Positions 26,715 to 35,230 of a DNA stretch of 64,000 nucleotides are shown in pieces. The notes below the pieces were generated by a model. That model was not told the origin of the DNA. It saw only the letters and a program-made list of their open reading frames with translations, and made no database searches. This DNA is from Ilyomonas sp965199905 (GTDB lineage Bacteria; Bacteroidota; Bacteroidia; Chitinophagales; Chitinophagaceae): NCBI GenBank assembly GCA_965199905.1, contig OZ241366.1, positions 1,612,001-1,676,000 of the forward strand. Direction: 5' to 3'. Every line of letters begins with the position of its first letter. Within the stretch, counting starts at the first letter, position 1. The position numbers and the translations under genes are program-made.

Positions 26715-28133
26715 TTAGTAACCCGGATTCTGTTGGGTAGCTAAATTAGGATTCGCCTGAATTTCATCTTGCGGGATTGGAGCAATTCGCCTTATATCAG
26801 AATAAGGGATAGATAACATACCAGGAGGCAGAGAACCTACATTGCTTACTCTTTCAACCGGCAACATTAAACGATTAAGATCATACAATCGGTTGCCTTC
26901 AAAAGCCAGCTCTTTTCTTCTTTCCAAAATAATATTGTCAACTAACTGATCGCCGGAAGCGGTATAAGTTAAGGACGGATCGCGTTTCGCCATTAAGTCG
27001 TTTAAATAAAGTAATGCATCTGCCTGATCGCCTAACCTTGCCGAGGCTTCAGCCGCGATAAGATACACTTCGGATAAACGCATTACTTTCAGGTTGTCGC
27101 GATCGTCACTTTGCGAATTAGGATACTTATCAACCAAAATTGCATCTGCACCGTTTTTGGTTTCTCCCTGAATTACTACGGAAGTACGCACATCCGTTGC
27201 ATTGTATAAATTATACAATTGCATGGATGCATAAATATCCTGATAACCGTTTTCGTAAATGGCACCTATATCATCGAAGCCATTGTTATTAACTACATCC
27301 GCATCCACTTCAAATAACGTTTCGACAGCGTCGGTGCGTGGTGCAGAATTATTCCAGTAGGAACGATAGCTGTTCAAGCTAACCAATGTAAAATCACTGT
27401 TGTTAATAACATCTACGGCTGCATCTTTTGCCTTTTGCATATCATTCATATAAAAATACGCATTTGCCAGTAAGCCTTCTATTGCATAATTACTTAAAAA
27501 CACGGAAGATGTATAGTCGCCCGCATTGGTTAGTGCAGTATTATAGTCACTTATAATTTGCGTATATACTTCCTGTACAGTATTGCGCTGAGGCAAATTG
27601 TAGGGGTCATAATGTAAAATCAACGGCACACCTGAGCCGGAAGGATTATCCGTGTATGGCCTTGCATAAATGTTTACCAACTTAAAGTACATCAATGCCC
27701 GTAATGCATAAGCCTGAGCCTTGATGGCAGCGACACCTGCACCTGATACATCCGCATCGATGATACGATTGGCTCGTAAAATAGCGGTATAAGCATTAGA
27801 CCATATTTCAGAGGGTACAGCACTGGCTATAGTAGCATTGTATTGAAACTGAGGCAAATATCTACCTGAATTTTTTGTTTCAATAAATGTATTGTCTGCC
27901 TGTAAATCACCAATAATCAACAAATCGCGGCCAAATAGATTTGAAGAACGTAAGGTAGAATATACACCGTTCAATGCTGCGCTTAAAGACGCTTCATCTG
28001 TCAATGCATCGCCTTCACTAATAGAATCATACGGATTTCTTTTGGTAAAATCCTTAGAACACGATGTTGCTAATGATACGATTGCAACAATGCAGATTAT
28101 ATAACTTAATAAATAGTTCTTTTGAAATTTCAT
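26715..28133 (-). CDS. SusD/RagB-family lipoprotein
   Basis: 472 residues. Lipobox SLATSC with the lipidated Cys near residue 25 directs it to the outer membrane. The SusD fold of TPR helices is visible: SLSAALNGVYSTLRSSNLFG, IKAQAYALRALMYFKLVNIY, ASARLGDQADALLYLNDL and the C-terminal ERRKELAFEGNRLYDL block. It would form the hinged lid over its SusC barrel and hold the substrate, usually a glycan. The gene lies 23 bases behind susC and is the last gene of the unit. No enzyme gene is attached, so the ligand cannot be told. Confidence 0.93.
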   Translation of the reverse strand: MKFQKNYLLSYIICIVAIVSLATSCSKDFTKRNPYDSISEGDALTDEASLSAALNGVYSTLRSSNLFGRDLLIIGDLQADNTFIETKNSGRYLPQFQYNATIASAVPSEIWSNAYTAILRANRIIDADVSGAGVAAIKAQAYALRALMYFKLVNIYARPYTDNPSGSGVPLILHYDPYNLPQRNTVQEVYTQIISDYNTALTNAGDYTSSVFLSNYAIEGLLANAYFYMNDMQKAKDAAVDVINNSDFTLVSLNSYRSYWNNSAPRTDAVETLFEVDADVVNNNGFDDIGAIYENGYQDIYASMQLYNLYNATDVRTSVVIQGETKNGADAILVDKYPNSQSDDRDNLKVMRLSEVYLIAAEASARLGDQADALLYLNDLMAKRDPSLTYTASGDQLVDNIILERRKELAFEGNRLYDLNRLMLPVERVSNVGSLPPGMLSIPYSDIRRIAPIPQDEIQANPNLATQQNPGY

Positions 28134-28156
28134 TACTTAAATTTTGAAGATAAAAA

Positions 28157-31100
28157 TTAGAGCCCGATACGCACGCCGACAGTAAATGTTCTGGGTATAA
28201 ACACTTCCAGATTGCCTTCACTATCTACACCTTGCTCAGGGTCGAAAGGAAGATTTTTATCTTTTACGCTTGTAAATACATTAGTGCCGCGTATATAAAA
28301 ACCCGCATCTGCAAGATGGGCTTTTGACGTAACTTTTTTGGGCAATGTATATCCTAATTGTAAGTTTCTAAGCCTGACAAAATCACCCTTGTATAAGTAT
28401 CTTGTAGAGGTTGCATAAGAAGTGTGGTTGCCACCATACACAATTTTAGGTATACCGGTTATATCGCCCGGCTCTTTCCAGCTATTTAGCTGGTTAGTAA
28501 ATTGATTAAAACTTCCTAAATAAGCGCCTTCTGTAGAAGTATAAGTTCCCCATGCATCAATTACATAATTACCAAAATTATAATTGAACTGTGCTTCCAA
28601 AGAAATGCCTTTGAATGAGAAGGTAGTGGTAAGCGCTCCATAATATTTTGGCGCTGCGGAATAGTTTAGCTGTCTTGGTGCTAAAGTATAATTATTGCTT
28701 GTGCTTTTATGAGTAGAATCTGTGTACCATAGTGGATCACCATTCGCCGGATCAACCCCTGCCCACTGACGCAAGTAGAACGACTGAAGATCATGCCCCA
28801 CTGTATAATTGTAATAACCACTAGCCACGGGGCGCCCGCCATACAATTCTGTAACTTTGTTTGTGTTGTGAGCGAAATTGAACCCAACATCCCATTTGAA
28901 ATATTTTGCATCAATGGGTCTTACATTAAGACTTACTTCAACCCCTTTGTTAGACAGAGCGCCTATATTCTGAAGCTGCGAAGAAAATCCAGAAGTACGC
29001 GACAACTGTATATTCGCCAAAAGTCCTGAGGTTTTCCTGTCGTAATATTCTACCGTTGCAGACAATCTGTTTTGAAATAAACCGATGTCCAATCCTACAT
29101 TAAACGCTTTATTTTTTTCCCAAGTAAGATTTGCATTTCCTACGTTGTTCGGGCGGCTGCCTGGTGCTCCATTATAGTTCGCATCATAAGAGTAAGTAGC
29201 CAGTGAGGCGTAATTACCAAAACCCAATGCATTGCCATTTTCACCATAAGAAGTTCTTAATTTAAGCAGACCAATAATCTTAGAGTCTTTAAGAAATTCC
29301 TCTTCGTTCACATTCCAGGAGGCGCCAACTGAATAAAAATTACCCCATTTATTATTACTACCAAATACAGAAGATCCATCTCTTCTAAAGCTTCCGCTAA
29401 CAATGTACTTATCTTTTATGTTGATATTACCACTTGCAAAATAAGATGCTGTAGAGTTATCGGAAGGTAAAGCTAGTGCAGTAGTTGGTGTAGCGGCAGA
29501 TGCTAAATATTTTAATGCCAGAGTGCCAGGGAAACCCTGTCCGCCAGCTTGCAGAAGATAGTTATTATATTTTTGCGATTCCTGTCCAGCCTGAAAATTC
29601 AGATAGATATCCTGTACACTATTAAGATTAAGTTTATAATTTAATAAATTTGTCCATGTCCAGTCAAATACTCTTCTAAAAGAAGAAAATCCATCACCAC
29701 CTTGGGCTTGTCCGTCACCATAAAATGGATTCCGATACTGATCTTCCTGTACATTTAGTAACTCACCACTGTAGCGGCTTGTAAATGTAAGATTGTTCAG
29801 TATTTGATATTCGCCTGATACATATCCTCTGAATGAAGTTTGCTTTGCTGTTGACTGATCTAATAAAGCTGTTGCAACAGGATTAAATACGCCTCCAGTA
29901 GTTGTAAATTCCGTTGTATCGCCATAACGGGGCGTTTTGTCGCTATTATAAGGTTGATACCAAGGCAAAAGGAAAAAAGATCCCAATACCGGATTAGCAA
30001 AAGCACCACCACTGGCAGGTGTTTTCTGTTCACTTGAACTGCCATTTATACCCGCCGTAAAAGTTATTTTATTATTGGCTTTATGAGTAACGGATAAACT
30101 ACCGTTGTAGCGCTTGTAATAAGTGGCTATGGTTGTACCTTCCTGCTTAAAATAACCACCAGACGCATAAAACTGTGTTTTTTCTGAACCACCGCTCAAG
30201 CTAATATTGTATTGCTGCTGCGTACCGGTTCTGGTTACGGCGTCCAGCCATTTTGTATTTACATTTCCGTTGTATCCAAAATTTGAAGGATCATCAATAA
30301 TTTGACCTGCTTCTGTAGTATCCGCGGCATCTTCATCATTTATCAGCGCTTCAATCAATATCGCTCTTGTTTCAGCCGTTGTCAGTGGCCGATTTTTATT
30401 TGGCGTATAAGCCCGGTTAATTGTTCCGGCTTCGGCAGTAGCACTTAATGCTGTTTTACCTGCTTTGCCTTTTTTTGTTGTTACGATGATAACTCCATTG
30501 GCTGCCCGTGATCCATAGACAGAAGTTGCAGCTGCGTCTTTTAATACAGAAATACTCTCTATATCATCAGGATTGAGAGAACTTAATGCATTTGCAGTGG
30601 TTGTATTAGAAGTAAGATCACCGGTTGTAGCTATCACACCGTCAATAACCCATAACGGTGCGGCACTGGCATTAATAGATCCAACCCCCCGAATGCGGAT
30701 ATTGGTATTGGAACCCGGCGCACCTGAAGCTGAAGTAGACAACAAACCAGGAACAGCTCCCTGCAAAGCTTTATCTACAGAGCTGAAGGGTTTATCCTTC
30801 AAATAATTGGAACTAACTGTTGCAATAGAACCTGTAACATTCGTTTTTCGCTGATTACCATAAGCTACAACAACAACCTCACTTAAGGAACCTGATGTTG
30901 CCAAGAGCTTTATAACAGGATTGGAATTATCAGTTATGTCAACTTCTATAGTTGCATAATTAACAGAACTAACTACTAACGCAGAAGTTGCTGCAGGAAC
31001 TGACAATGTAAATTCTCCATTTTCATTAGTTGTTGTTCCCTGGGTGGTGCCCTTTACTGTAACTGAAGCATTAGCAACAGGATTGTTTTTATCGTCCGTT

Positions 31101-31186
31101 ACATGACCCGAAATTTTTTTGGTCTGCGCTTGTGCCATACTTAGGGAAAATAGCAACAGCACAAAAAATGTGTACGTTTTTCTCAT
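28157..31186 (-). CDS. SusC/RagA-family TonB-dependent transporter
   Basis: 1009 residues. Signal peptide MRKTYTFFVLLLFSLSMAQA, then a carboxypeptidase-regulatory-like domain (ISGHVTDDKNNPVANASVTV), the SusC-specific TonB-box region, a plug domain (about 110-230, with GSINASAAPLWVIDGV and KDAAATSVYGSRAANGVII) and a 22-strand barrel ending VGVRIGL. It imports large ligands across the outer membrane, powered by TonB, together with the SusD encoded 23 bases downstream. The ATG is touched directly by an (AC)8 run; no Shine-Dalgarno site is present, as normal for this phylum. A short-version N-terminus without the sigma-regulator STN domain, so no anti-sigma partner is expected. Confidence 0.95.
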   Translation of the reverse strand: MRKTYTFFVLLLFSLSMAQAQTKKISGHVTDDKNNPVANASVTVKGTTQGTTTNENGEFTLSVPAATSALVVSSVNYATIEVDITDNSNPVIKLLATSGSLSEVVVVAYGNQRKTNVTGSIATVSSNYLKDKPFSSVDKALQGAVPGLLSTSASGAPGSNTNIRIRGVGSINASAAPLWVIDGVIATTGDLTSNTTTANALSSLNPDDIESISVLKDAAATSVYGSRAANGVIIVTTKKGKAGKTALSATAEAGTINRAYTPNKNRPLTTAETRAILIEALINDEDAADTTEAGQIIDDPSNFGYNGNVNTKWLDAVTRTGTQQQYNISLSGGSEKTQFYASGGYFKQEGTTIATYYKRYNGSLSVTHKANNKITFTAGINGSSSEQKTPASGGAFANPVLGSFFLLPWYQPYNSDKTPRYGDTTEFTTTGGVFNPVATALLDQSTAKQTSFRGYVSGEYQILNNLTFTSRYSGELLNVQEDQYRNPFYGDGQAQGGDGFSSFRRVFDWTWTNLLNYKLNLNSVQDIYLNFQAGQESQKYNNYLLQAGGQGFPGTLALKYLASAATPTTALALPSDNSTASYFASGNINIKDKYIVSGSFRRDGSSVFGSNNKWGNFYSVGASWNVNEEEFLKDSKIIGLLKLRTSYGENGNALGFGNYASLATYSYDANYNGAPGSRPNNVGNANLTWEKNKAFNVGLDIGLFQNRLSATVEYYDRKTSGLLANIQLSRTSGFSSQLQNIGALSNKGVEVSLNVRPIDAKYFKWDVGFNFAHNTNKVTELYGGRPVASGYYNYTVGHDLQSFYLRQWAGVDPANGDPLWYTDSTHKSTSNNYTLAPRQLNYSAAPKYYGALTTTFSFKGISLEAQFNYNFGNYVIDAWGTYTSTEGAYLGSFNQFTNQLNSWKEPGDITGIPKIVYGGNHTSYATSTRYLYKGDFVRLRNLQLGYTLPKKVTSKAHLADAGFYIRGTNVFTSVKDKNLPFDPEQGVDSEGNLEVFIPRTFTVGVRIGL

Positions 31187-31202
31187 GTGTGTGTGTGTGT
31201 GT
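31187..31202. repeat. (AC)8 dinucleotide tract at the susC start
   Basis: Eight GT units on the + strand, AC on the susC sense strand, ending at the base before the ATG. No other dinucleotide run of this length was seen in the window. Confidence 0.9.
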
Positions 31203-31248
31203 TAAGAAAGCTGGAAAAAAGAAGTTTGGTATTTTGTTAACAAGACAG

Positions 31249-31256
31249 CAAAAATA
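31249..31256 (-). promoter_or_regulatory. -7 box (TATTTTTG) of susC locus 1
   Basis: TAnnTTTG match on the minus strand, about 62 bases before the susC ATG, leaving a leader that contains the AC tract. No -33 element is clear. The same octamer precedes susC of locus 2. Confidence 0.35.
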
Positions 31257-31509
31257 ATGAGTGAGCTGCATTATGAATAATCTTATTTAGAGTAGTAACC
31301 TATGTTTACCTGCGTTTGACTCAAACAGGTGTATCCATCCTTTTTTGCTTAATAAAACATTGCTACGGCAACTATCGAAAGTATAAATGTATTGATATTG
31401 TAAGTTGTCAGATTGGGTGCTTTATCTTACAAAGGTTTTTACACCAATAAGTAGTCCAATATTTGGTTTTTGTTTTTGCAATATATTTGGGCTACATAAT
31501 AAATATACT

Positions 31510-32569
31510 ATGGCACTGCCTTTTCAGATGACGGTAAAAGAAACTACCCGGGAGCTTCGCAGGCTTCAACGCACAAATGGGAACTTAATAGCCAAACGCT
31601 TACTGATGTTAATAGAGATTAAAAAACACGAAAAAACGGGTATTTCCAAAACAGAACTCTCCCGTATAACGGGCATCAATCATAACAGTATTGTGAAGTG
31701 GCGTAAACTGTATGCCCTTTCGGGCATTGAACCCTTGTTAAAACATGGCCGCGCCGGAGGGTTTAAGAAAAGCGTTATCAGCAAGGAAGAACACCAGAAA
31801 ATAGCGGCAAAATTAAATGATCCCTACAATGGCATAAGAGGTTATACTGAACTTTTAAAATGGGTGAATGAAGAACTTTCCAAAGACATGAAGTACATTA
31901 CATTGGTAAAATATACAGAGCGTCATTTTGGAAGTAAAATAAAAGTTGCCGGAAAAAGCCATGTAAAAAAGGACATGGAAGCTGTTACTGCTTTTAAAAC
32001 TTCTTGCAAAAATGCCAGAAAATAATACTTAAATCGAATGTCGGATTCAATAAAGTAAACTTATTCTTTCAGGATGAAAGCCGGTTTGGATTGTTTACAC
32101 GCAATGGCAAAGCATTAACGGCAAAGGGAATAAAACCCATTTGCCCTTTCCGCCAGGTATTTAAAACACTTTATTTGGCGCCTTCTCCCCAATAAACGGA
32201 GATAAATTTCTGTTAGAAATGCAAAACTGCAATGCTGCAGATTTCCAGGTTTTCCCGGATCATTTTCCAGCACAAAATCCAGACGGATTTAAAATAATGG
32301 TATTAGATAATGGTGCCTTCCATAAAGCAAAAACGTTAAACGTCCCGGATAATATTGGCTTACTATTTTTGCCACCTTATAGCCCTGAACTAAACCCCGC
32401 AGAAAATATGTGGGCAATCCTCAAAAGAAAATTTACAAATCAGTTATATGAAACCTTAGACGAGGTTAGTGAATTTATAACCGAAGCAACCCATTCACTA
32501 TGTACCGACAGGATAAAAAGTACTTGTGGGTTCTCTTATATCTTCGCAGAAATAAATTGGACTAATTAA
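31510..32569 (+). pseudogene. IS630-family transposase with two -1 frameshifts
   Basis: The protein begins MALPFQMTVKETTREL at ATG 31510 with a winged-helix DNA-binding part (KTELSRITGINHNSIVKWRK). The frame then breaks at an A run (32008-32012) and again at a T run (32174-32176); each lesion equals one lost base. Joined, the pieces give an IS630-type DDE domain with all acidic residues: QDESRFGLF (Asp), VLDNGAFHKA (Asp) and PPYSPELNPAENMW (Glu). IS630 members sometimes use programmed frameshifting, so the first site could be functional, but two shifts make a dead gene more likely. It sits between the two susC/susD loci, pointing against both. Confidence 0.8.
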
Positions 32570-32593
32570 TATTTATATTTGGTATTAGTCCAA
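31510..32593 (+). mobile_element. Decayed IS630-type insertion sequence, ends not firmly defined
   Basis: On the right a 10-bp inverted pair TTGGACTAAT (32557-32566) and ATTAGTCCAA (32584-32593) overlaps the end of the transposase gene and may belong to the terminal repeat. On the left, TAGTCCAATATTTGG near 31456 is similar, but I cannot align a clean terminal inverted repeat or TA target duplication. The true left end is probably between 31390 and 31460. Confidence 0.5.
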
Positions 32594-32622
32594 CTTGCAC
32601 ATTCTTATCAGGCGGGAAGTAT

Positions 32623-32655
32623 AAAAACCCCGTTCTAGCTAAGAACGGGGTTTTT
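32623..32655. terminator. Strong bidirectional terminator behind susC/susD locus 2
   Basis: 14-bp perfect stem (AAAAACCCCGTTCT), AGCTA loop, T run on both sides. It ends the minus strand unit of 32676-38449 and would also stop read-through from the IS. Confidence 0.85.
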
Positions 32656-32675
32656 ATTTTACCAATGAGATAATT

Positions 32676-33566
32676 TTATCTAGGTCTGTTGTAAACAGCA
32701 GTCATTGTTACGTGCCTGGTACCTCCGCTGTAACCAAAATCCAAATGAAATGTTTGTGTAGTTGGATCATAGTAATTACTTGCGGTATCATAAGGATCTA
32801 AATCCACCGAGTTACTAGTAAGCGTAACAAGATTTGTAGCTTGATCCACATCCAAATCTACAGCTGCACTAAATGAAACGGTTGTATTTAGCTGGAAGGA
32901 AACAGAGTTGGCACCAGATGTTATCATATTTTCATCTTTATTCGTATATGTTCCACCATAAGAGGGATGAACCATTGTACCACTGCCTTTATAAACACCA
33001 TCATATTTGTTTTTTACAGCAAGTGCAACAACGCCATCATTAAAATTCCCGCTAATTGTATAACCAGCTTCCTGTACAGAAACTATTTTAAAACCAAGTG
33101 CCAAATCTCTTCCTACAAAATCGGGGATATGGTATTTAATCTGCAGATACCCAGTATTTGAACCTTTAGGTATTGTAACAACTAAACTTGGGATTTGGTA
33201 TATGGAGTCTTCCGGAATTTTATAGCCAGCATCATTTGCATCGTTGTAATTACTCACCAAACTGTCGGCAAGTTCAATTGTAACATGTATATCCTCTGTT
33301 GCAGGCTCGCTAGTTGCTAATACTACTGGTAAAAAATCACTAGTTGTATCATTCGGCGAACTGTTTACAGAAACAGTAGCGAATTTAGTATTATCGGTTG
33401 CTGATATTTTAAGCTCGATGGGTTTTATCAGATTGCCTGTAGTATGATTGGATTGGATGGTACCATCATCAAAATTATCGTCTTTGAGGCAACCGGTGAG
33501 AAAAACAGCAAGCACCAATATCATGCAGACCGTGCTTACTAATTTGCTTATATTCATAATTTTCAT
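32676..33566 (-). CDS. DUF1735-type lipoprotein of the Sus-like locus
   Basis: 296 residues. Lipobox AVFLTGC puts the lipidated Cys near residue 26. The N-terminal half (LIKPIELKISATDNTKFATVSV, ATSEPATEDIHVTIELADS) matches the DUF1735 beta-sandwich domain often found on surface lipoproteins that accompany SusC/SusD in Bacteroidota; the C-terminal half is another beta-rich domain (YDGVYKGSGTMVHPSYGG), probably involved in ligand binding. It lies 21 bases after susD in the same unit and is the last gene before the terminator. It likely is a surface glycan- or protein-binding accessory, role inferred from context only. Confidence 0.75.
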   Translation of the reverse strand: MKIMNISKLVSTVCMILVLAVFLTGCLKDDNFDDGTIQSNHTTGNLIKPIELKISATDNTKFATVSVNSSPNDTTSDFLPVVLATSEPATEDIHVTIELADSLVSNYNDANDAGYKIPEDSIYQIPSLVVTIPKGSNTGYLQIKYHIPDFVGRDLALGFKIVSVQEAGYTISGNFNDGVVALAVKNKYDGVYKGSGTMVHPSYGGTYTNKDENMITSGANSVSFQLNTTVSFSAAVDLDVDQATNLVTLTSNSVDLDPYDTASNYYDPTTQTFHLDFGYSGGTRHVTMTAVYNRPR

Positions 33567-33587
33567 TTTACTTAATTAAACTTACGT

Positions 33588-35207
33588 TTATGGAATCCAG
33601 AAGATTTTTGAGCCAAACTGATCGACGTTTCCCTGCGCCGAAACATTTGCATTATTAGTTGTATACTCGGTTTGAGGATATAACAAACGGATAGGAATAG
33701 TTGGTGATATCTTACTAGGGTTGGCAGATATGTAAGAAGCACCTTCATCAATTGAAAAACCCAGTGGCGTATCCTCATCAGAAAGCAGTTCAAGCATATG
33801 TAGTCTTCTTTCATCAGACCAAGACTCTAGCGGATCGATTCCAGTGTTTGCAATATATTTTTGAATTACAATTAAGTCGACTAAATCAGCTACTGATGAG
33901 CCTTTGTACTCTTGCCAAGCCGTCCAATTTGCAAAAAAAGTGTTCTCTATATAACTTTGGGCTGCGGCTTTGGCATTTGGAACCTTCAAAAAAACGAAGG
34001 ATTGACTTATCGCAGATTCAAATAAGGCTTGAGCATCACCTTCAATCCATCCACGTTCAGCAGCTTCGGCCTCTAAAAATAGACTTTCAAAATCAGGTAA
34101 TATCCATTGGTCTTGCTTAGCACCTTGGGTGTAAATTGAACCAGAAGGATCACCTATCAAGCCCGGACCAAAATAAGAGGTAGAACCGCCGGGAGCACTA
34201 TTGCCTGGATCATCGCCATAATAGTTACCATAAAGAGAACCGCTAATTGGTTGAAAAAAACGATAACCACGCGGATCTATACCTTCTAATGAGGAGACTT
34301 CACTTGTGCCACTGTAGAGTACAGAGAGTATATAATTATTAGCTCCGGTGGAAGTATTTTGCTTTGCAGGGCTGGCTGCGCTTGTGTATCCTAATGTAGC
34401 AAACGTTGGGTTTTGCTTATTTACATCATTGAGATATCCCGGATTTTCACTAAAACTGTCGCCAGCACCTGGCAAGCCACCATTAGCCTGATCTTTTATT
34501 TTTGCCAATTCAGCAGCAGGATCGAAACCTGACACTTCTGACTGACGTATGAGCATTCTTAGCTTCAATATATTGGCAAATTTCATCCATTTTCCAGGAT
34601 CACCATGATTGACGATGTCAGCTGCTTCATATCCAAAACTTGGTGGAGGGGTAGTTTGAACATAAACTATAGCTGTATCTAACCGAAGCTGCAAGGAATT
34701 GTAAATCGCCTTTGCATCATCATATATAGGTCTTGGATTGCGGACAACATCAAAAGCATTGCTGTAAGGAATGTTGCCAAACGCATCTACCAGTTCCTGC
34801 CAAAGTTTGGCTGACAAGATCATAGACGCCCCAGCCAGAGCGGTATCACCTTTTGCTAATGCTTTCGTTTCTACCTGATGTAGATCGAAGAGTGCATTAT
34901 AGTATGTAGACCAAACGCCATTGCTAAAGCTGAAATCAATATTATAGCTTGTCTGTTGTTGATCCCTCGCAAAATCTCCGTTAGAAGCAAAGTATCCCAT
35001 CCAATTATCTAAAAAGCCCCACGGTCCAACCCCTTGAATAGCACCAACAGACTCTGCTGCCTGAGGAAAGATCAACTCAGGAGTTATATTTTCATCTGTA
35101 GGTGAATTGGGATTTGCATTTATATCAAGATATTTTTTACAACTGGTAAGTACCAGCCCCAAGCCAAGTATTATTAAAAGATTTTTATTAAAAAACAAAC
35201 GTCTCAT
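33588..35207 (-). CDS. SusD-like lipoprotein (SusD-like_2 type)
   Basis: 539 residues. The lipobox LVLTSC gives a lipidated Cys near residue 23, followed by the family opening KKYLDINANPNSPTDENITPELIFP. Later landmarks are WMKFANILKLRMLIRQSEV, LFLEAEAAERGWIEG and the C-terminal SWSDERRLHMLELL. This is the SusD-like_2 branch, which differs from the SusD of locus 1 and is often found with DUF1735 proteins. It would cap the SusC barrel coded 23 bases upstream. The gene order susC-susD-DUF1735 is a standard accessory set; no glycosidase is attached. Confidence 0.92.
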   Translation of the reverse strand: MRRLFFNKNLLIILGLGLVLTSCKKYLDINANPNSPTDENITPELIFPQAAESVGAIQGVGPWGFLDNWMGYFASNGDFARDQQQTSYNIDFSFSNGVWSTYYNALFDLHQVETKALAKGDTALAGASMILSAKLWQELVDAFGNIPYSNAFDVVRNPRPIYDDAKAIYNSLQLRLDTAIVYVQTTPPPSFGYEAADIVNHGDPGKWMKFANILKLRMLIRQSEVSGFDPAAELAKIKDQANGGLPGAGDSFSENPGYLNDVNKQNPTFATLGYTSAASPAKQNTSTGANNYILSVLYSGTSEVSSLEGIDPRGYRFFQPISGSLYGNYYGDDPGNSAPGGSTSYFGPGLIGDPSGSIYTQGAKQDQWILPDFESLFLEAEAAERGWIEGDAQALFESAISQSFVFLKVPNAKAAAQSYIENTFFANWTAWQEYKGSSVADLVDLIVIQKYIANTGIDPLESWSDERRLHMLELLSDEDTPLGFSIDEGASYISANPSKISPTIPIRLLYPQTEYTTNNANVSAQGNVDQFGSKIFWIP

Positions 35208-35230
35208 TACTATGATTTTGAATTTGTAGG

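Noticed and set aside
28157..31186. Invertible (shufflon-type) regulation of the susC locus
   Set aside because: No inverted repeat pair or recombinase gene flanks the promoter; only the AC tract is present.
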